Positions 10,396 through 20,865 are shown, counted from the first letter of the stretch. The stretch: DNA of 64,000 nt from Sulfurivirga caldicuralii (GCF_900141795.1 NZ_FSRE01000001.1:248001-312000), one strand, 5' to 3'. Made by a program: numbers and translations. The notes: generated by a model not told the origin, from the sequence alone.

Positions 10396-11154
10396 ATGAC
10401 GTCTGAAATTGCCTGGTTTGACAGCCATATTCATCTGCACGCCATTCCGCCTGACGCCCGTGAGGCCTGTATCGGTGCGGGTGCCTGTGCGTTTGCCACG
10501 GCGCCGGATGACTGGGATGCGGTGTTACAGTTGAAATACCCGCGTGTGGTACGGGGGCTGGGCCTGCATCCCTGGCGCGTCCATCTCTTTGAGGACAACT
10601 GGCAGTCCGTCATGGATCGATTGGAACAGCATCTGCGTGACGATCCAACTTTGATCGTTGGCGAGATTGGCCTGGATTTTGACCCGCGCACACCGGCAGA
10701 CCCTGCCTTGCAGCGCGAAGTTTTTCAGGCGCAGCTGGAGCTGGCACTGACCTATGATCGGCCCTGCTCCATTCATATTCGTAAAGCATTCGATGTGCTC
10801 TACCAGCATCTCAAACCCTTCACCAGCCTGCGCGGCAGCCTGCATGGATTCGGTGGCGGGCTGGGCGAGGCCCGCCGTTTCGTCAAGCTGGGGTGGAAAA
10901 TCGGGGCTAATGGCATTGTGTGCCGAGACAATGCGCGCCGCTATCACGACCTGATTCGTGGACTGGGATTGGATCATCTGCTGCTGGAAACCGATGGTCC
11001 CTATGTCGCCCTGCCTGGTGCTGATCAGTTTCATTGTGGTGACATTGCCCAGATCGGCGCCCGTGTGTCACAACTGCTCGATCTTCCCCTCGAATCCGTT
11101 GCGCAGGAAACCACCCGGGCAGCGCAGGACCTTTTTCTGTTGCGAGCATCCTGA
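10396..11154 (+). CDS. TatD-family metal-dependent hydrolase
   Basis: Predicted TIM-barrel metallohydrolase of the TatD family (3'-5' exonuclease or D-aminoacyl-tRNA deacylase activities are known in the family). The protein has 252 residues. Metal-site motifs are visible in order: HxH in FDSHIHLH (H11, H13), GEIGLDF (E near 92), a histidine in CSIHI, a histidine in GSLHGF, and the aspartate of LLLETDGP. It is followed by tcdA on the same strand after 38 bases. Which TatD subgroup it belongs to is not clear from sequence, so no symbol is given. Confidence 0.88.
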   Translation: MTSEIAWFDSHIHLHAIPPDAREACIGAGACAFATAPDDWDAVLQLKYPRVVRGLGLHPWRVHLFEDNWQSVMDRLEQHLRDDPTLIVGEIGLDFDPRTPADPALQREVFQAQLELALTYDRPCSIHIRKAFDVLYQHLKPFTSLRGSLHGFGGGLGEARRFVKLGWKIGANGIVCRDNARRYHDLIRGLGLDHLLLETDGPYVALPGADQFHCGDIAQIGARVSQLLDLPLESVAQETTRAAQDLFLLRAS

Positions 11155-11192
11155 ATCTCGCCTTATCACCTTGATCCTGCATGGAGGACACC

Positions 11193-11927
11193 GTGAACGA
11201 ACACCTCAATGACCCGCTATTTGAACGCAGCCGCCTCGTGTTTGAGGATGCCGCCATCTTGCGCCTGCTGGATGCCCGTGTGCTGGTTGCCGGCTGTGGT
11301 GGTGTAGGGGGCTTTGTGGTGGAGGCGCTGGCGCGCGCCGGCGTGGGGGAGCTGGTGCTGGTGGATCACGATGTGGTCAGCCCCAGCAACCTCAATCGCC
11401 AGATCGTAGCGCTGCACAGCACGCTGGATCAGCCGAAGGTGGACGTGCTCAAGCAGCGCGTTGAGGATATCAATCCGCTGTGTCGGGTGGATGCTCGCCA
11501 GACCTTTCTGGCACCGGATGACATGCCCGCGCTGGTGGGCGAAAAGTTTGATTTTGTCGTGGATGCCATCGACAGCCTCAACTGCAAGGTGAGGCTGGTG
11601 TATGAAGCATGGCACCAGCAGGTGCCGGTGGTGTCTAGCATGGGGGCGGGGCGGCGCGTGGATCCGCGCTTTATTCGCGTAGCAGACCTGATGGATACCC
11701 ACGGCTGCGGGCTGGCACGGCAGATGCGCCAGCGCCTGCGCAAGCTGGGTGTGGGCCGCGGCATCGAGGTGGTCTTTTCCGAAGAGCTGCCCAAGGCGCC
11801 CGGCCCCATGGAGGCGATTGAAGGTGCGCGGGGGCGTGTGGTAAATGGCACGGCCAGCTATATGCCGGGACTGTTCGGGCTGACGTTGGCCGGTCGCGTG
11901 ATCCAGCGGCTTACTGCTTCGGAATAG
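11193..11927 (+). CDS. tcdA: tRNA threonylcarbamoyladenosine dehydratase (TcdA/CsdL)
   Basis: E1-like ATP-dependent enzyme that cyclises t6A37 of ANN-decoding tRNAs to ct6A. The ThiF-type nucleotide site GCGGVGGFVVEALARAGVG, the LVDHDVVSPSNLNRQ loop, and a TcdA-like C-terminal half (SSMGAGRRVDP, NGTASYMPGLFG) are present. I prefer GTG at 11193 as the start because GGAGG lies 5 bases before it; an in-frame ATG at 11181 overlaps that site. The TAG stop runs straight into a copy of the GGGGGTCCCCGAC repeat. Confidence 0.88.
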   Translation: MNEHLNDPLFERSRLVFEDAAILRLLDARVLVAGCGGVGGFVVEALARAGVGELVLVDHDVVSPSNLNRQIVALHSTLDQPKVDVLKQRVEDINPLCRVDARQTFLAPDDMPALVGEKFDFVVDAIDSLNCKVRLVYEAWHQQVPVVSSMGAGRRVDPRFIRVADLMDTHGCGLARQMRQRLRKLGVGRGIEVVFSEELPKAPGPMEAIEGARGRVVNGTASYMPGLFGLTLAGRVIQRLTASE

Positions 11928-11946
11928 GGGGGTCCCCGACTTTTTT
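11927..11946 (+). repeat. GGGGGTCCCCGACTTTTT element, copy A
   Basis: Perfect core of the interspersed repeat (GGGGGG-TCCCCGAC-TTTTTT), whose first G is the last base of the tcdA stop codon. The right flank CAGGGCGCAATTTTCGG resembles the flanks of the other copies (short GC block, then an A/T run). Confidence 0.75.
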
Positions 11947-12011
11947 CAGGGCGCAATTTTCGGCCGGTGTTCTGTGCCGCTAAAACGCGGCCATATCCGG
12001 GGGGGGCGGGC

Positions 12012-12803
12012 TCAGAGCTGCCCTTCGGCACTGAGTTTATTGAGGCCAGCCTGCTTGACCAGCCAAGGCGCCATTTTAAGGATGCCTAGGTGCTCGAAGC
12101 GGTTGAGCAGGCGGCGGATGACAGGACGTGCCTGCTCGACGGTCATGCCGGGCTTGAGTTCGGGCTGATAGAGCAGGCGCAGCATCACATAGTCCAGCGG
12201 CGAGAGTAGATCCCGACGGCTGCTGTCGTTGGCGATGGAGGGATTTACCCAGTCGGCATCGTTGGGCAGGCCCATCACCTGGGTAAGCTCTTCCACCACA
12301 CAGGCGGGATAGATGCCGCGTTTGAAGGCGTGGTCCACAGGGATGATGACGGTGGCGCTGATGATTTCACCATGGCGGTTGGTGCTGTAATTGCCCATGC
12401 AGTTTACGCCACGCACAAAATGCCGCGCCTTGTCAGGCGGCATCAGGTAGTGGCGCGCAATGGCGGCGGCAAAGTCGCGATCGCGGGTTAGCACGATGTG
12501 CAGGCTGGGCTGCCGCGTCACCGGCACCATAACGATGCCGGTAACGGATTCCAGCTGATCCAGATGACGCAGAATGGGTGTTTCCAGCAGGGGTGAGGCC
12601 TTCACGCCGCCTTCGTATTCAATCTTCCAGTGAACCGGTCGGGTCCATTTGTTGAGGCGCTTGATGCCGGCGGCATATTCGCGCTTGAAGGCGATCTCGA
12701 TAAACGCTTTTTCGATATAAGCCTTGTCTTGCCACGGTGGGCGCTGCCCCGCCTGCAGCGGCAGCGCAAGCAGCAACAGCAGCAGCCCTGCCGCACGCAT
12801 CAT
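12012..12803 (-). CDS. DUF2927-domain exported protein
   Basis: A 263-residue protein with an N-terminal signal peptide ([19 protein letters not shown]), so probably periplasmic. The C-terminal half carries the pattern of DUF2927 proteins: a [18 protein letters not shown] motif followed by [20 protein letters not shown]. The E-E-x-x-Q-x-x-G-L pattern recalls a metalloprotease helix but lacks the zinc histidines, so activity is unknown. Its ATG overlaps the uvrA stop codon (ATGA), so it is probably translated from the uvrA transcript. Confidence 0.75.
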   Translation of the reverse strand: MMRAAGLLLLLLALPLQAGQRPPWQDKAYIEKAFIEIAFKREYAAGIKRLNKWTRPVHWKIEYEGGVKASPLLETPILRHLDQLESVTGIVMVPVTRQPSLHIVLTRDRDFAAAIARHYLMPPDKARHFVRGVNCMGNYSTNRHGEIISATVIIPVDHAFKRGIYPACVVEELTQVMGLPNDADWVNPSIANDSSRRDLLSPLDYVMLRLLYQPELKPGMTVEQARPVIRRLLNRFEHLGILKMAPWLVKQAGLNKLSAEGQL

Positions 12804-15616
12804 GCCCGCTTCTCCAGCAGGGGTTTGAGATAGCGCCCCGTGTGGGATGCGGGGTTGTCGGCGACCGCTTCCGGCGTGCCAGTGGCAATGATTTCCCCGC
12901 CTTTCGCACCGCCTTCCGGGCCCAGATCCACAATCCAGTCGGCGGTCTTGATCACGTCCAGATTGTGCTCGATGACCACGATGGTGTTGCCGTGGTTGCG
13001 CAGGGTGAACAGCACCTTGAGCAGCTGCTCAATGTCGTAGAAATGCAGGCCGGTGGTCGGCTCATCAAGAATGTAGAGGGTGGCGCCGGTATCCCGCTTG
13101 GACAGCTCCCGCGCCAGCTTAACCCGCTGTGCCTCCCCACCGGACAGCGTAGTGGCACTCTGCCCGAGGCGGATATAGCCCAGGCCTACATCCATCAGCG
13201 TCTGCAGTTTGCGGGCGATGTTGGGAATGCTGTCGAAAAAGGCGCGTGCGTCCTCAACGGTCATTTCCAGCACGTCGGCGATGGTCTTGCCCTTGTAGCG
13301 GATCTGCAGGGTTTCGCGGTTGTAGCGTGCCCCGTGGCACACGTCGCAGGGCACATACACATCAGGCAAAAAGTGCATTTCCACCTTGATCAGCCCTTCG
13401 CCCTGACACGCCTCGCAGCGCCCGCCCTTGACGTTGAAGCTGAAACGCCCCGCCGTATAGCCGCGCGCGCGGGCTTCGGGCACGGCAGCAAACAGCTCGC
13501 GGATCGGCGTGAACAGGCCTGTGTAGGTGGCCGGGTTGGAGCGGGGTGTTCGGCCGATGGGTGACTGGTCGATATTGACCACCTTGTCAAAGTGTTCCAG
13601 TCCTTCCACAGATTCATACGGTGCCGGGGTGAGCAGCGCGCCATTCAGCTTGCTGGCGGCCAGCTTGTAAAGCGTTTCGTTAACCAGGGTGGACTTGCCG
13701 GAACCGGACACGCCGGTAACGCAGGTGAACAGCCCCACGGGCAATTCCAGATCCACGTGCTTGAGGTTGTTGCCGCGGGCGCCCTTGAGGTGCAGCCAGC
13801 GTTCGCCCGGGGGCTGGCGTTTATCCGGCACGGGAATGCGGCGTGTGCCGGCCAGATACTGGCCGGTGAGGGAGTGGGGATCGGCAGCAATGTCTTCCGG
13901 GGTGCCCTGCGCCATGACACGCCCGCCGTGCACGCCGGCGCCGGGACCGATATCCACCACGTGGTCGGCGGCGCGAATGGCATCTTCGTCGTGCTCCACC
14001 ACGATCACGGTATTGCCCAGATCGCGCAGGTGGGTAAGAGTGCGCAGCAGGCGGTCGTTGTCGCGCTGATGCAGGCCGATGGAGGGCTCGTCCAGCACGT
14101 ACATGACCCCCACGAGACCGGCACCGATCTGACTGGCGAGGCGGATGCGCTGCGCTTCGCCACCGGAGAGGGTGTCGGCGGAGCGGTCCAGGGTGAGGTA
14201 ATCCAGCCCTACATCCACCAGAAATTTCAACCGAGCACGGATCTCCTTGATGATCTTGTCGGCAATCTGCCCCTTGGCACCGGGCAATTCCAGCTGTTCG
14301 AAAAAGGCCAGCAGGTCGCCCACCGGCTGGGCGGTGAGCTCGGGCAGGCTGCGCTCCGCCACAAACACATTGCGGGCGGTGACGTTCAGGCGGGCACCGC
14401 CACAGTCGGGGCAGGGAATGACCACGCGGTACTTGCTCAGCTCCTCGCGCACGGTACTGGAGCTGGCGTCCTGATAGCGCCGCTCCATATTGGGAATGAC
14501 CCCCTCAAAGCGGCGCACATCGGTGTAGCGACCATGGGGCAGCGGTAGTTTCTCATCACCGGAGCCCCACAGGATGATATCCCGCGCCCGCTGGGGCAGT
14601 TCGTTCCACGGCGTTTCCATGTCGAAGCCGTAGTGGTCCGCCACGGCTTTGAGGATGTCGTAGTAATACTTGTGGCGACGGTCCCAGCCGCGAATGGCAC
14701 CGCCGGCCAGGCTCAGTTCCGGGTGTACGACCACCTTGTCGGGGTCGAAGCGTTCGCTGTGGCCGAGGCCGTCGCAGGTGGGGCAGGCGCCCTGCGGGTT
14801 GTTGAAGGAAAAGATGCGCGGCTCCAGTTCCTGCACCGCATAGCCGCAGTGCGGGCAGGCGTACTTGTCGGAAAAGAGCATCGGCGCAAAGGTGCCTTCG
14901 TCCATGGGCACGACCAGCGCGGCGCCATCGCCCAGACGCAGGGCGGTTTCAAAGGATTCGGCCAGCCGTTGCGCCAGATCGGGACGCACTTTGAAGCGGT
15001 CGATGACCACCTCAATGGTGTGCTTCCTGTTCTTGTCCAGCTGCGGTGTGGGCGTCAGGTCCACCACCTCGCCGTCGATGCGGGCGCGCAGATAGCCCTG
15101 CGCCGCCAGTTCCTGCAACAGCTGCACATGCTCGCCCTTGCGGCCGCGCACCACCGGTGCCAGCAGCATCGCCTTGGTGCCTTCCGGCAGTGCCAGCACG
15201 GCATCCACCATCTGGCTGATGGTCTGCGCCTCCAGATCGCAGCCGTGGGTGGGGCAGCGCGGCGTGCCGGCGCGGGCAAACAGCAGGCGCAGGTAGTCGT
15301 AGATTTCCGTGACCGTGCCGACCGTGGAGCGGGGGTTGTGGCTGGTGGACTTCTGTTCGATGGAGATCGCCGGCGACAGTCCCTCAATGTGGTCCACATC
15401 GGGCTTGTCCATGACGGACAGAAACTGGCGCGCATAGGCAGACAGGCTTTCTACATAACGGCGCTGACCCTCGGCATAGATGGTGTCGAATGCCAGCGAC
15501 GACTTGCCGGAACCGGACAGGCCGGTGATGACGATCAGCTTGTCGCGCGGCAGCTCCAGATCGATGTTTTTCAGATTGTGGGTGCGTGCGCCACGGATGA
15601 CGATCTTGTCCAGCAT
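12800..15616 (-). CDS. uvrA: Excinuclease ABC subunit A
   Basis: DNA damage sensor of nucleotide excision repair, loading UvrB at lesions. The protein has 938 residues with two ABC ATPase halves: Walker [10 protein letters not shown] near residue 32 and GVSGSGKST near 635, each with an LSGGEAQR signature. Zinc modules [13 protein letters not shown]...CPTCDGLG and CEACQGEG...CDVCHGARY are both present. A TATAAT-like -10 box lies at 15648-15653 on the minus strand, but I see no LexA-type CTG-N10-CAG palindrome close upstream, so SOS control is not evident. Confidence 0.98.
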   Translation of the reverse strand: MLDKIVIRGARTHNLKNIDLELPRDKLIVITGLSGSGKSSLAFDTIYAEGQRRYVESLSAYARQFLSVMDKPDVDHIEGLSPAISIEQKSTSHNPRSTVGTVTEIYDYLRLLFARAGTPRCPTHGCDLEAQTISQMVDAVLALPEGTKAMLLAPVVRGRKGEHVQLLQELAAQGYLRARIDGEVVDLTPTPQLDKNRKHTIEVVIDRFKVRPDLAQRLAESFETALRLGDGAALVVPMDEGTFAPMLFSDKYACPHCGYAVQELEPRIFSFNNPQGACPTCDGLGHSERFDPDKVVVHPELSLAGGAIRGWDRRHKYYYDILKAVADHYGFDMETPWNELPQRARDIILWGSGDEKLPLPHGRYTDVRRFEGVIPNMERRYQDASSSTVREELSKYRVVIPCPDCGGARLNVTARNVFVAERSLPELTAQPVGDLLAFFEQLELPGAKGQIADKIIKEIRARLKFLVDVGLDYLTLDRSADTLSGGEAQRIRLASQIGAGLVGVMYVLDEPSIGLHQRDNDRLLRTLTHLRDLGNTVIVVEHDEDAIRAADHVVDIGPGAGVHGGRVMAQGTPEDIAADPHSLTGQYLAGTRRIPVPDKRQPPGERWLHLKGARGNNLKHVDLELPVGLFTCVTGVSGSGKSTLVNETLYKLAASKLNGALLTPAPYESVEGLEHFDKVVNIDQSPIGRTPRSNPATYTGLFTPIRELFAAVPEARARGYTAGRFSFNVKGGRCEACQGEGLIKVEMHFLPDVYVPCDVCHGARYNRETLQIRYKGKTIADVLEMTVEDARAFFDSIPNIARKLQTLMDVGLGYIRLGQSATTLSGGEAQRVKLARELSKRDTGATLYILDEPTTGLHFYDIEQLLKVLFTLRNHGNTIVVIEHNLDVIKTADWIVDLGPEGGAKGGEIIATGTPEAVADNPASHTGRYLKPLLEKRA

Positions 15617-15920
15617 GGTCGGTCATGGCCTGATTGCAAAAGAAAACATTATACGCGTTCGCGTGTGCGCGCCGTTGCGGCAGGGGGGGGCCGACTTTTT
15701 TGCGCCACGAAAAATTGGTCGCGGGGAAAGGCGCGTAAAAATGGGGTTTACGGGCCTGTTTGGGCTGTTTGAGTGCGCGTCTGAAGCCCAGTGGCTAACG
15801 ATTTAAGAGAAACCGCATGCGTAAGGCTGCATGGGATCAGGACGATTGGATGCTGTGAACTCAGCCGTCGGCTCGGTGCTGCCCGCCATCATGGCAGCGG
15901 GCAACACCTTTGGCAGGGTC
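15617..15920. other. Intergenic region between hemH and uvrA
   Basis: About 300 bases without a credible gene. It holds the uvrA leader (with TATAAT on the minus strand at 15648-15653), a diverged copy of the GGGGGTCCCCGAC repeat at 15683-15701 and otherwise nothing I recognise. Short open frames here lack ribosome binding sites and are extensions of shadows. Confidence 0.6.
15683..15701 (+). repeat. GGGGGTCCCCGACTTTTT element, diverged copy B
   Basis: GGGGGGGG-CCGAC-TTTTTT: the core with the TCC lost, followed by GCGCCACGAAAAATTGG, which resembles the right flank of copies A and F. It lies upstream of uvrA. Confidence 0.5.
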
Positions 15921-17033
15921 TTAGTTGCGGGCACCCAGTGTTTTTGCGCGTTGCTGACGGGCGGCCAGTTCTTCTTCACTGGGGACGGCGCCCTCCGCTT
16001 CGGGCCAGCCGCGGGCATGCTGCTGTACCAGATCAGCCAAGGCGGCGATATGGTCGTCGCGGTCGTTGAGCGCGGGGATGTAGCCAAAGCGTTCGCCGCC
16101 GGCTTCCATGAAGTATTCTCGGTTTTCTTCGTCGATCTCCTCGATGGTTTCGAGGCAGTCGGCCGAGAAGCCGGGGCAGATGACCTGCACATGCTTGATA
16201 CCTTGGGCGGGCAGGGCCTTGAGGGTTTCGTCGGTGTAGGGCTTGACCCACTCTTCCTTGCCGAAGCGGGACTGGAAGGTGGTCATCACCTGGTCGGGTG
16301 CCAGCCCCAGCTTTTCCGCCACCATGCGCGTGGTGGCGTGGCAGGTGCAGGGGTAGGGGTCGCCGTTGTCCCAGTAGCGTTTCGGAATGCCGTGGTAGGA
16401 GAAGATCAGCTTGTCCGGTGTGCCGTGCTCGGCCTGATAGTCGCGGATGCTGTTGGCAAGCGCATCAATATAGCCGGGATGATCATGGTAGTGATTGACG
16501 AAGCGCAGCTCCGGGACCCAGCGCCAGCGCTGCAACTCGGCGCTAACGGCATCAAACGTGGAGCCAGTGGTGGCGGCAGCGTACTGCGGGTAGAGGGGCA
16601 GAACCAGCAGGCGCTGCACATTCCTGGCCTTGAGTTCGCGCAGGGCACTGGCGATGGAGGGGTTGCCATAGCGCATGCCGAGTGCGAATTCGACGCGGCC
16701 CTGCAGCTGGCTGCTCAGTTGGGCCTTGAGCTTGTCCAGCTGGCGCTGGCTGATATTGAGCAGCGGTGCGCCGGGGCCTTCGCTGTCCCATACGCTGGCG
16801 TAGGCTTCAGCGGAGGAGTGTTTGCGTTTGGGGATGATGAGCAGGTTGAGGATCAGCTTCCACAGCCAGCGCGCCGGCGGCGGTTCGACCACGCGCGGAT
16901 CTTCGAGAAATTCCTTCAGATAGGGCTTGAGCGCCTCGGGCGTGGGTGCATCCGGCGTGCCGAGATTGGTGATCAGGATACCCAGCGCGGGCGGCTCGGC
17001 GTGGTTGTAGTCGGTCTGTCCCAGATATTGCAT
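15921..17033 (-). CDS. hemH: Ferrochelatase
   Basis: Inserts ferrous iron into protoporphyrin IX, the last step of protoheme synthesis. From ATG 17033 the protein is MQYLGQTDYNHAEPPA..., 370 residues, the usual bacterial length. Catalytic landmarks are ILITNLGTPDAPTP at the N-terminus, the active-site FSYHGIPKRYWDNGDPYPC block, and CPGFSADCLETIEEI with the conserved glutamate. An alternative ATG at 17063 begins immediately after the stop of the upstream metallo-hydrolase; neither start has a strong Shine-Dalgarno site. Confidence 0.95.
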   Translation of the reverse strand: MQYLGQTDYNHAEPPALGILITNLGTPDAPTPEALKPYLKEFLEDPRVVEPPPARWLWKLILNLLIIPKRKHSSAEAYASVWDSEGPGAPLLNISQRQLDKLKAQLSSQLQGRVEFALGMRYGNPSIASALRELKARNVQRLLVLPLYPQYAAATTGSTFDAVSAELQRWRWVPELRFVNHYHDHPGYIDALANSIRDYQAEHGTPDKLIFSYHGIPKRYWDNGDPYPCTCHATTRMVAEKLGLAPDQVMTTFQSRFGKEEWVKPYTDETLKALPAQGIKHVQVICPGFSADCLETIEEIDEENREYFMEAGGERFGYIPALNDRDDHIAALADLVQQHARGWPEAEGAVPSEEELAARQQRAKTLGARN

Positions 17034-17064
17034 GTGATTCGCTCGGATTTGAGTTTGCGCCATT

Positions 17065-18504
17065 TTAGCGCTTGTGGCCATGTTTGGGGTGCCCGGAAAT
17101 GTCCACTTCACCAAGCCAGATGCTTTCGCCCCGCTTTACGATATGGGCGCGCTTGCCCAGCGCCTTGAGGATGGCGGCGCGGAAAATGTGCATCTTGTCG
17201 ATTTCGCCGTGGATCAGGAAGATCTGCTCAAGGCGGTGAAAATGCTTCATCCAGTCCAGCAGTTCGCGTTGGTCGGCGTGGGCCGAAAAGCCGTTGATGC
17301 TGACGATCTCGGCCTTGACGCGGATGTCTTCGTTATAAATGCGCACCCACTGCGCGCCCTCCACCAGCTTGCGACCCAGCGTGCCCTGCGCCTGATAGCC
17401 CACGAAAATGACGCTATTGTCCCTGTTCCACAGGCGGTGCTTGAGGTGGTGCAGGATGCGGCCGCCGTTGCACATGCCGCTGCCGGCGATGATGATGGCG
17501 CCGCGCTCGATGGCGTTGATGGCGCGCGAGGCGCTCACGTCTTCAGTGAACATGAGGTTGGGCAGGTCGAAGGCAACGCCGTTGCGCATGTGCTCGGTGC
17601 AGTGGCGGCTGAGCAGGTCTGGATAGCGGTCATACACACGAGTCGCACGCGTGGCCATGGGGGAGTCCACAAAAATGGCGCAGGGCGGTAGGCGGTGCTG
17701 ACGCTCCAGATCGCGAAGGATGCACAGCACCTCCTGCGTGCGTTCGATGGCGAAGGAAGGAATGATGACATTGCCGCCGCGTTTCAGCGTGCGTGTGATG
17801 GTATCGCGGAACTCCTCGATGGAGTCCTTGATGGGACGGTGGTTGCGGTCGCCATAGGTGGACTCGATAAACAGCGCATCGGCTTCATGCACATGGTCGG
17901 GCGGCGGCAGGACGGGGTCGTTGCGGTTGCCCAGATCCCCGGAGAAGACGAGGGTTTTTGCGTCGGGGCCGTTTCCCACATGCAGCGAGATGGTCGCGGA
18001 ACCAAGGATATGGCTGGCATTGCGGAAGGTGGCGGTGAGGAATTCGGTAAGTCTGACTGGCTTGTTGTAGTCTGCAAACTGCACGCTGACGGTTTCAAAC
18101 AGATGGCGTACGTCCCGCTGCGTGTAGAGGGGGTTGGGGACCAAATCTGCCTCGCCGCGGCGCTGCGCCTTGCGCAGCTGGGTGCGGTAGTCTTCCTCCA
18201 TCAGTTTGGCGCTGTCCAGCAGCACGATTTCCATCAGCTCCCACGTGGCGCGGGTGGTGATGATGCGTCCGTCAAAGCCCTGTTTTACCAGCAGGGGGAT
18301 CCGGCCGACGTGATCCAGATGGGCATGGGTGACCAGCAGCAGCTTGATCTGCGCGGGATCAAAGCCGAAAGGCTGGTAGTTCAGTTCCTCGTTGAGGCCC
18401 TGAAACATGCCGCAGTCCACCAGCAGCTTGAAGTGAGAGGTTATTTCAAGCAAATGGCAGGAGCCGGTGACCGTTTCAGCCGCCCCGTGGGATATGAGTC
18501 GCAT
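17065..18504 (-). CDS. Beta-CASP metallo-beta-lactamase-fold RNA-processing hydrolase
   Basis: Predicted zinc-dependent nuclease of the Ysh1/CPSF-like beta-CASP group. The protein has 479 residues. The HxHxDH motif is VTHAHLDHVGRIP near residue 60, with further metal ligands in NASHILGS and FSGDLGNR; the beta-CASP part contains IPSFAIERTQEVL and the motif-C histidine region INGFSAHADQRELLDW. ATG 18504 follows GGAGGAAAATTG; a TTG one codon earlier is in frame. It is directly upstream of hemH, probably in the same transcript. The substrate is unknown. Confidence 0.85.
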   Translation of the reverse strand: MRLISHGAAETVTGSCHLLEITSHFKLLVDCGMFQGLNEELNYQPFGFDPAQIKLLLVTHAHLDHVGRIPLLVKQGFDGRIITTRATWELMEIVLLDSAKLMEEDYRTQLRKAQRRGEADLVPNPLYTQRDVRHLFETVSVQFADYNKPVRLTEFLTATFRNASHILGSATISLHVGNGPDAKTLVFSGDLGNRNDPVLPPPDHVHEADALFIESTYGDRNHRPIKDSIEEFRDTITRTLKRGGNVIIPSFAIERTQEVLCILRDLERQHRLPPCAIFVDSPMATRATRVYDRYPDLLSRHCTEHMRNGVAFDLPNLMFTEDVSASRAINAIERGAIIIAGSGMCNGGRILHHLKHRLWNRDNSVIFVGYQAQGTLGRKLVEGAQWVRIYNEDIRVKAEIVSINGFSAHADQRELLDWMKHFHRLEQIFLIHGEIDKMHIFRAAILKALGKRAHIVKRGESIWLGEVDISGHPKHGHKR

Positions 18505-18584
18505 CAATTTTCCTCCGCTTTTTTCTCATTTTAGAGCAGAGGCGGAATGAGTGAGGGGGGGGGGAGAAAATAGAGTCACAAAAA

Positions 18585-18661
18585 TGGCGCGCCCTAGAGG
18601 ATTCGAACCTCTGACCTTTGCCTCCGGAGGGCAACGCTCTATCCAGCTGAGCTAAGGGCGC
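18585..18661 (-). tRNA. tRNA-Arg (anticodon CCG)
   Basis: The minus strand reads GCGCCCTTAGCTCAGC at the 5' end, with a 7-bp acceptor stem (GCGCCCT/AGGGCGC), an anticodon stem-loop TTGCC-CTCCGGA-GGCAA giving anticodon CCG, the TTCGAAT T-loop and an encoded 3' CCA (18585-18587). Length 77. A TAAAAT -10-like box lies about 25 bases upstream. Confidence 0.95.
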
Positions 18662-18716
18662 GTTAGGGGATGTGAAGCGGCGCTATTTTAGCGGATCGCG
18701 CCGCGTTTTTCAGATT

Positions 18717-19232
18717 TCAGGCGGACTTGCGACGCGCGAGCCAGTCGAGCAGGGGGCCGAGTAGCGGCAGGCGGCGGAAGTAGTATTCACCGCTGTCCCA
18801 GTAGTCCATCTGCGCACGCACCTTGCCGTTTTCGTCGAATAGCAGCTTGCTGATGACATTGCGGTGCTGCGGCTGCCCGCTGGTATCGGTATAGAACAGG
18901 CGCCATTCCACATAGCCGGTGTCGCCGCGGCCTGCGTGGGTGTGTACGCGCAGAGCAGCATTGGGGTGGTCGGCGAAGAGCTTGGCAAACACGTCTTCCA
19001 CGTCCGCCAGGCCGCGCACTTCGTTGAACGGGTCCTTGAAATAGACGTTGCGCGCCATCACGTCATGCAATCCCTTGCGGAACTGTTGCGCATTGAGGTT
19101 ATTGAGGGTGTCCACGTAGCGTTCCAGCGCGGTATGCAGCTGATCCGGGGTGAGTTTGGGCTGTGCCACATCCTGCTTGATCTGGTTCTTGAGCGCTTCG
19201 ATATCCAGTTCCAGGTCGTTGTCGTGTTCCAT
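18717..19232 (-). CDS. NTF2/SnoaL-like protein of the selD-mnmH cluster
   Basis: A 171-residue cytosolic protein resembling the SnoaL/NTF2-like fold: ALERYVDTLNNLNAQQF, ARNVYFKDPFNEVRGLADVE and VISKLLFDENGKVRAQMDYWD are typical of this group, in which VxFxDPFxxVxG marks the family. ATG 19232 has a GAAGGA site; a longer frame exists upstream but runs through the preceding lipoprotein gene. It starts 3 bases after the lipoprotein stop, so it is the last gene of the selD-mnmH operon. The ligand or reaction is unknown. Confidence 0.78.
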   Translation of the reverse strand: MEHDNDLELDIEALKNQIKQDVAQPKLTPDQLHTALERYVDTLNNLNAQQFRKGLHDVMARNVYFKDPFNEVRGLADVEDVFAKLFADHPNAALRVHTHAGRGDTGYVEWRLFYTDTSGQPQHRNVISKLLFDENGKVRAQMDYWDSGEYYFRRLPLLGPLLDWLARRKSA

Positions 19233-19234
19233 GG

Positions 19235-19696
19235 TTATTCCTTCACGGGTGTCGGATAGGTGGGGTTGCGGTGGGTTTCCAGATAGAAGGGCACCTGTAT
19301 CTGCTGCCCATCGGGCGTGTCGATGAGCACGGTCAGCTGCCACTGCATGGTGTCGTTGGTGCAGAAGGCCAGCATGCTTGAGCCGGTCCACACGTCATTG
19401 TTCTCCTGTTTCAGGGTGACGCGGTTATACCCCATGTACATGTTGAGTCCGCTGATATCCAGCGCCACCTGTTTGGCGGGGATGTTCCTGAGGCGGACTT
19501 CCACCTGCAACGGCTTGGCCACGGGAATTGGGCGGGGCGTAATGGCAAGAGTCACCGCCTGATCGCCGTGGGTGGCGGTGCAGGCCTGCTGGTGCAGGTT
19601 GCACGACTTGTCCAGCGGCCAGACAGTGGCGTTGTCGTTGTGGCTGCAGCCGGCGAGCAGCACCAGCAGACTCAGCAGAAAAATTACGCGTTTCAT
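19235..19696 (-). CDS. Predicted lipoprotein of unknown function
   Basis: A 153-residue protein with a lipoprotein signal peptide and lipobox (MKRVIFLLSLLVLLAGC), so probably anchored in the envelope. The rest is beta-rich and hydrophilic; I recognise no domain. ATG 19696 starts the signal peptide; a longer frame from 19753 would overlap the mnmH stop but would bury the signal peptide. It lies between mnmH and the NTF2-like gene on one likely transcript. Confidence 0.75.
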   Translation of the reverse strand: MKRVIFLLSLLVLLAGCSHNDNATVWPLDKSCNLHQQACTATHGDQAVTLAITPRPIPVAKPLQVEVRLRNIPAKQVALDISGLNMYMGYNRVTLKQENNDVWTGSSMLAFCTNDTMQWQLTVLIDTPDGQQIQVPFYLETHRNPTYPTPVKE

Positions 19697-19749
19697 GGCA
19701 GACAGCGTAGCGCTGTTTAGTCCATGAAACAAGCAGGGAAAATCGATTG

Positions 19750-20865
19750 TCATGCTTTCTCAAGCAACCATTGGCGCACGGCTTCGGCATCCCCCTGAAA
19801 GGCTACGGGTTGCGGCTTGTTGGCCAGCTGGTAGTCGTACATGGGGTCGTAATAGTCGGTGAGAAGAAATGACACCCAGCTGCGGTGGGTCTGCACATCG
19901 TTGTGCTGCAGCTGCGCCTGCCAGGCGGACTCAAACATCGCCAGCAACTGTTTATGGCGCACGCCGCCAAGACGGCGCTGAATGCGTTGCATGCTGTCGA
20001 GAATATCCACACGCCACTTTTCCAGCCCCTGCTGCGGATCAGCCTGTAGATAGCGGGCCTGCGCCTGAGTGACGTATTCGTCCAGCGTGATATCGACTCG
20101 CTTTTCCAGCGGCGTTTCCAGAATGATCAGCTCTGCGCCTTCATACAGGCCGGCGTGAGTCTGTTCCGGCAGATAGAGCCGCCCGATATTGCGGCCTTCG
20201 TCTTCAAAGACAATCCACGGCGGCGCAGTCTCCAGCAAATTGATCAGATCGTAGCCTAGTGCATTTTCAAAGCTGATCTGCGTGGGCTGTGGCTCGATAT
20301 GGCGGCCAAAGGCGGAACCGCGGTGATGGGCCAGTTTTTCCAGATCCAGCGCATGGGGTAGCTGGCGCAGCAGCAGCGTCTTGCCGCTGCCGGTGCGGCC
20401 GGCGAGCACATGGCGCGGCATTTGCTGCAATTGTGCGGGCAGCTGTTCGGTCAGCAGCTCCAGCAGATAGCGGCGAAAGGCCTTGTAGCCGCCCTTCAGG
20501 CGGGGAATGACGAGGCCTTCGTATTCATACAGCCAGCGCTGGGCGATTTCGGAGCGCTGCCCGCCGCGAAAGCAGTAGAGCAGCGCATCCGGATGAGCGC
20601 GGTAAAAGTCAGCCCAGGCTCGGATGCGCGGTCGGCGGACTTCTTCGTTGACCAGCTTGTGGCCCAGTTTCACCGCGGCTGCGTTGCCGTGCAGCTTGTA
20701 GCAGGTGCCCACGGCGGCACGCTCTTTGTCGGTCATCAGCGGCAGATTGACGGCGCCAGGAAAGGCGCCCGCCTTGAATTCCACTGGTGCACGCGTGTCG
20801 ATCAGCGGGCGCCGTTCGCGCACGATGGTGGCAAAATCGTCCCACAGGGGCAGGGATGTGCTCAT
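19750..20865 (-). CDS. mnmH: tRNA 2-selenouridine synthase
   Basis: Converts 2-thiouridine at the wobble position of Lys, Glu and Gln tRNAs to geranylated and then 2-selenouridine forms using selenophosphate. The protein has 371 residues. It has a rhodanese domain with active-site C98 in [11 protein letters not shown], and a P-loop GRTGSGKT near 158-165, the YbbB/SelU two-domain layout. Its ATG overlaps the selD stop (ATGA), so the selenophosphate donor and user are translationally coupled. Confidence 0.95.
   Translation of the reverse strand: MSTSLPLWDDFATIVRERRPLIDTRAPVEFKAGAFPGAVNLPLMTDKERAAVGTCYKLHGNAAAVKLGHKLVNEEVRRPRIRAWADFYRAHPDALLYCFRGGQRSEIAQRWLYEYEGLVIPRLKGGYKAFRRYLLELLTEQLPAQLQQMPRHVLAGRTGSGKTLLLRQLPHALDLEKLAHHRGSAFGRHIEPQPTQISFENALGYDLINLLETAPPWIVFEDEGRNIGRLYLPEQTHAGLYEGAELIILETPLEKRVDITLDEYVTQAQARYLQADPQQGLEKWRVDILDSMQRIQRRLGGVRHKQLLAMFESAWQAQLQHNDVQTHRSWVSFLLTDYYDPMYDYQLANKPQPVAFQGDAEAVRQWLLEKA

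Noticed and set aside
14633-15772. Long open frame (379 residues) antisense to uvrA, and similar long frames antisense to other genes
   Set aside because: They mirror codon bias of the GC-rich sense genes, have composition typical of shadows (H, Q, R, G rich) and show no family motifs.
18555-18565. Run of about ten G upstream of the tRNA gene as a further repeat copy
   Set aside because: Only the G run is shared; the TCCCCGAC part is missing.
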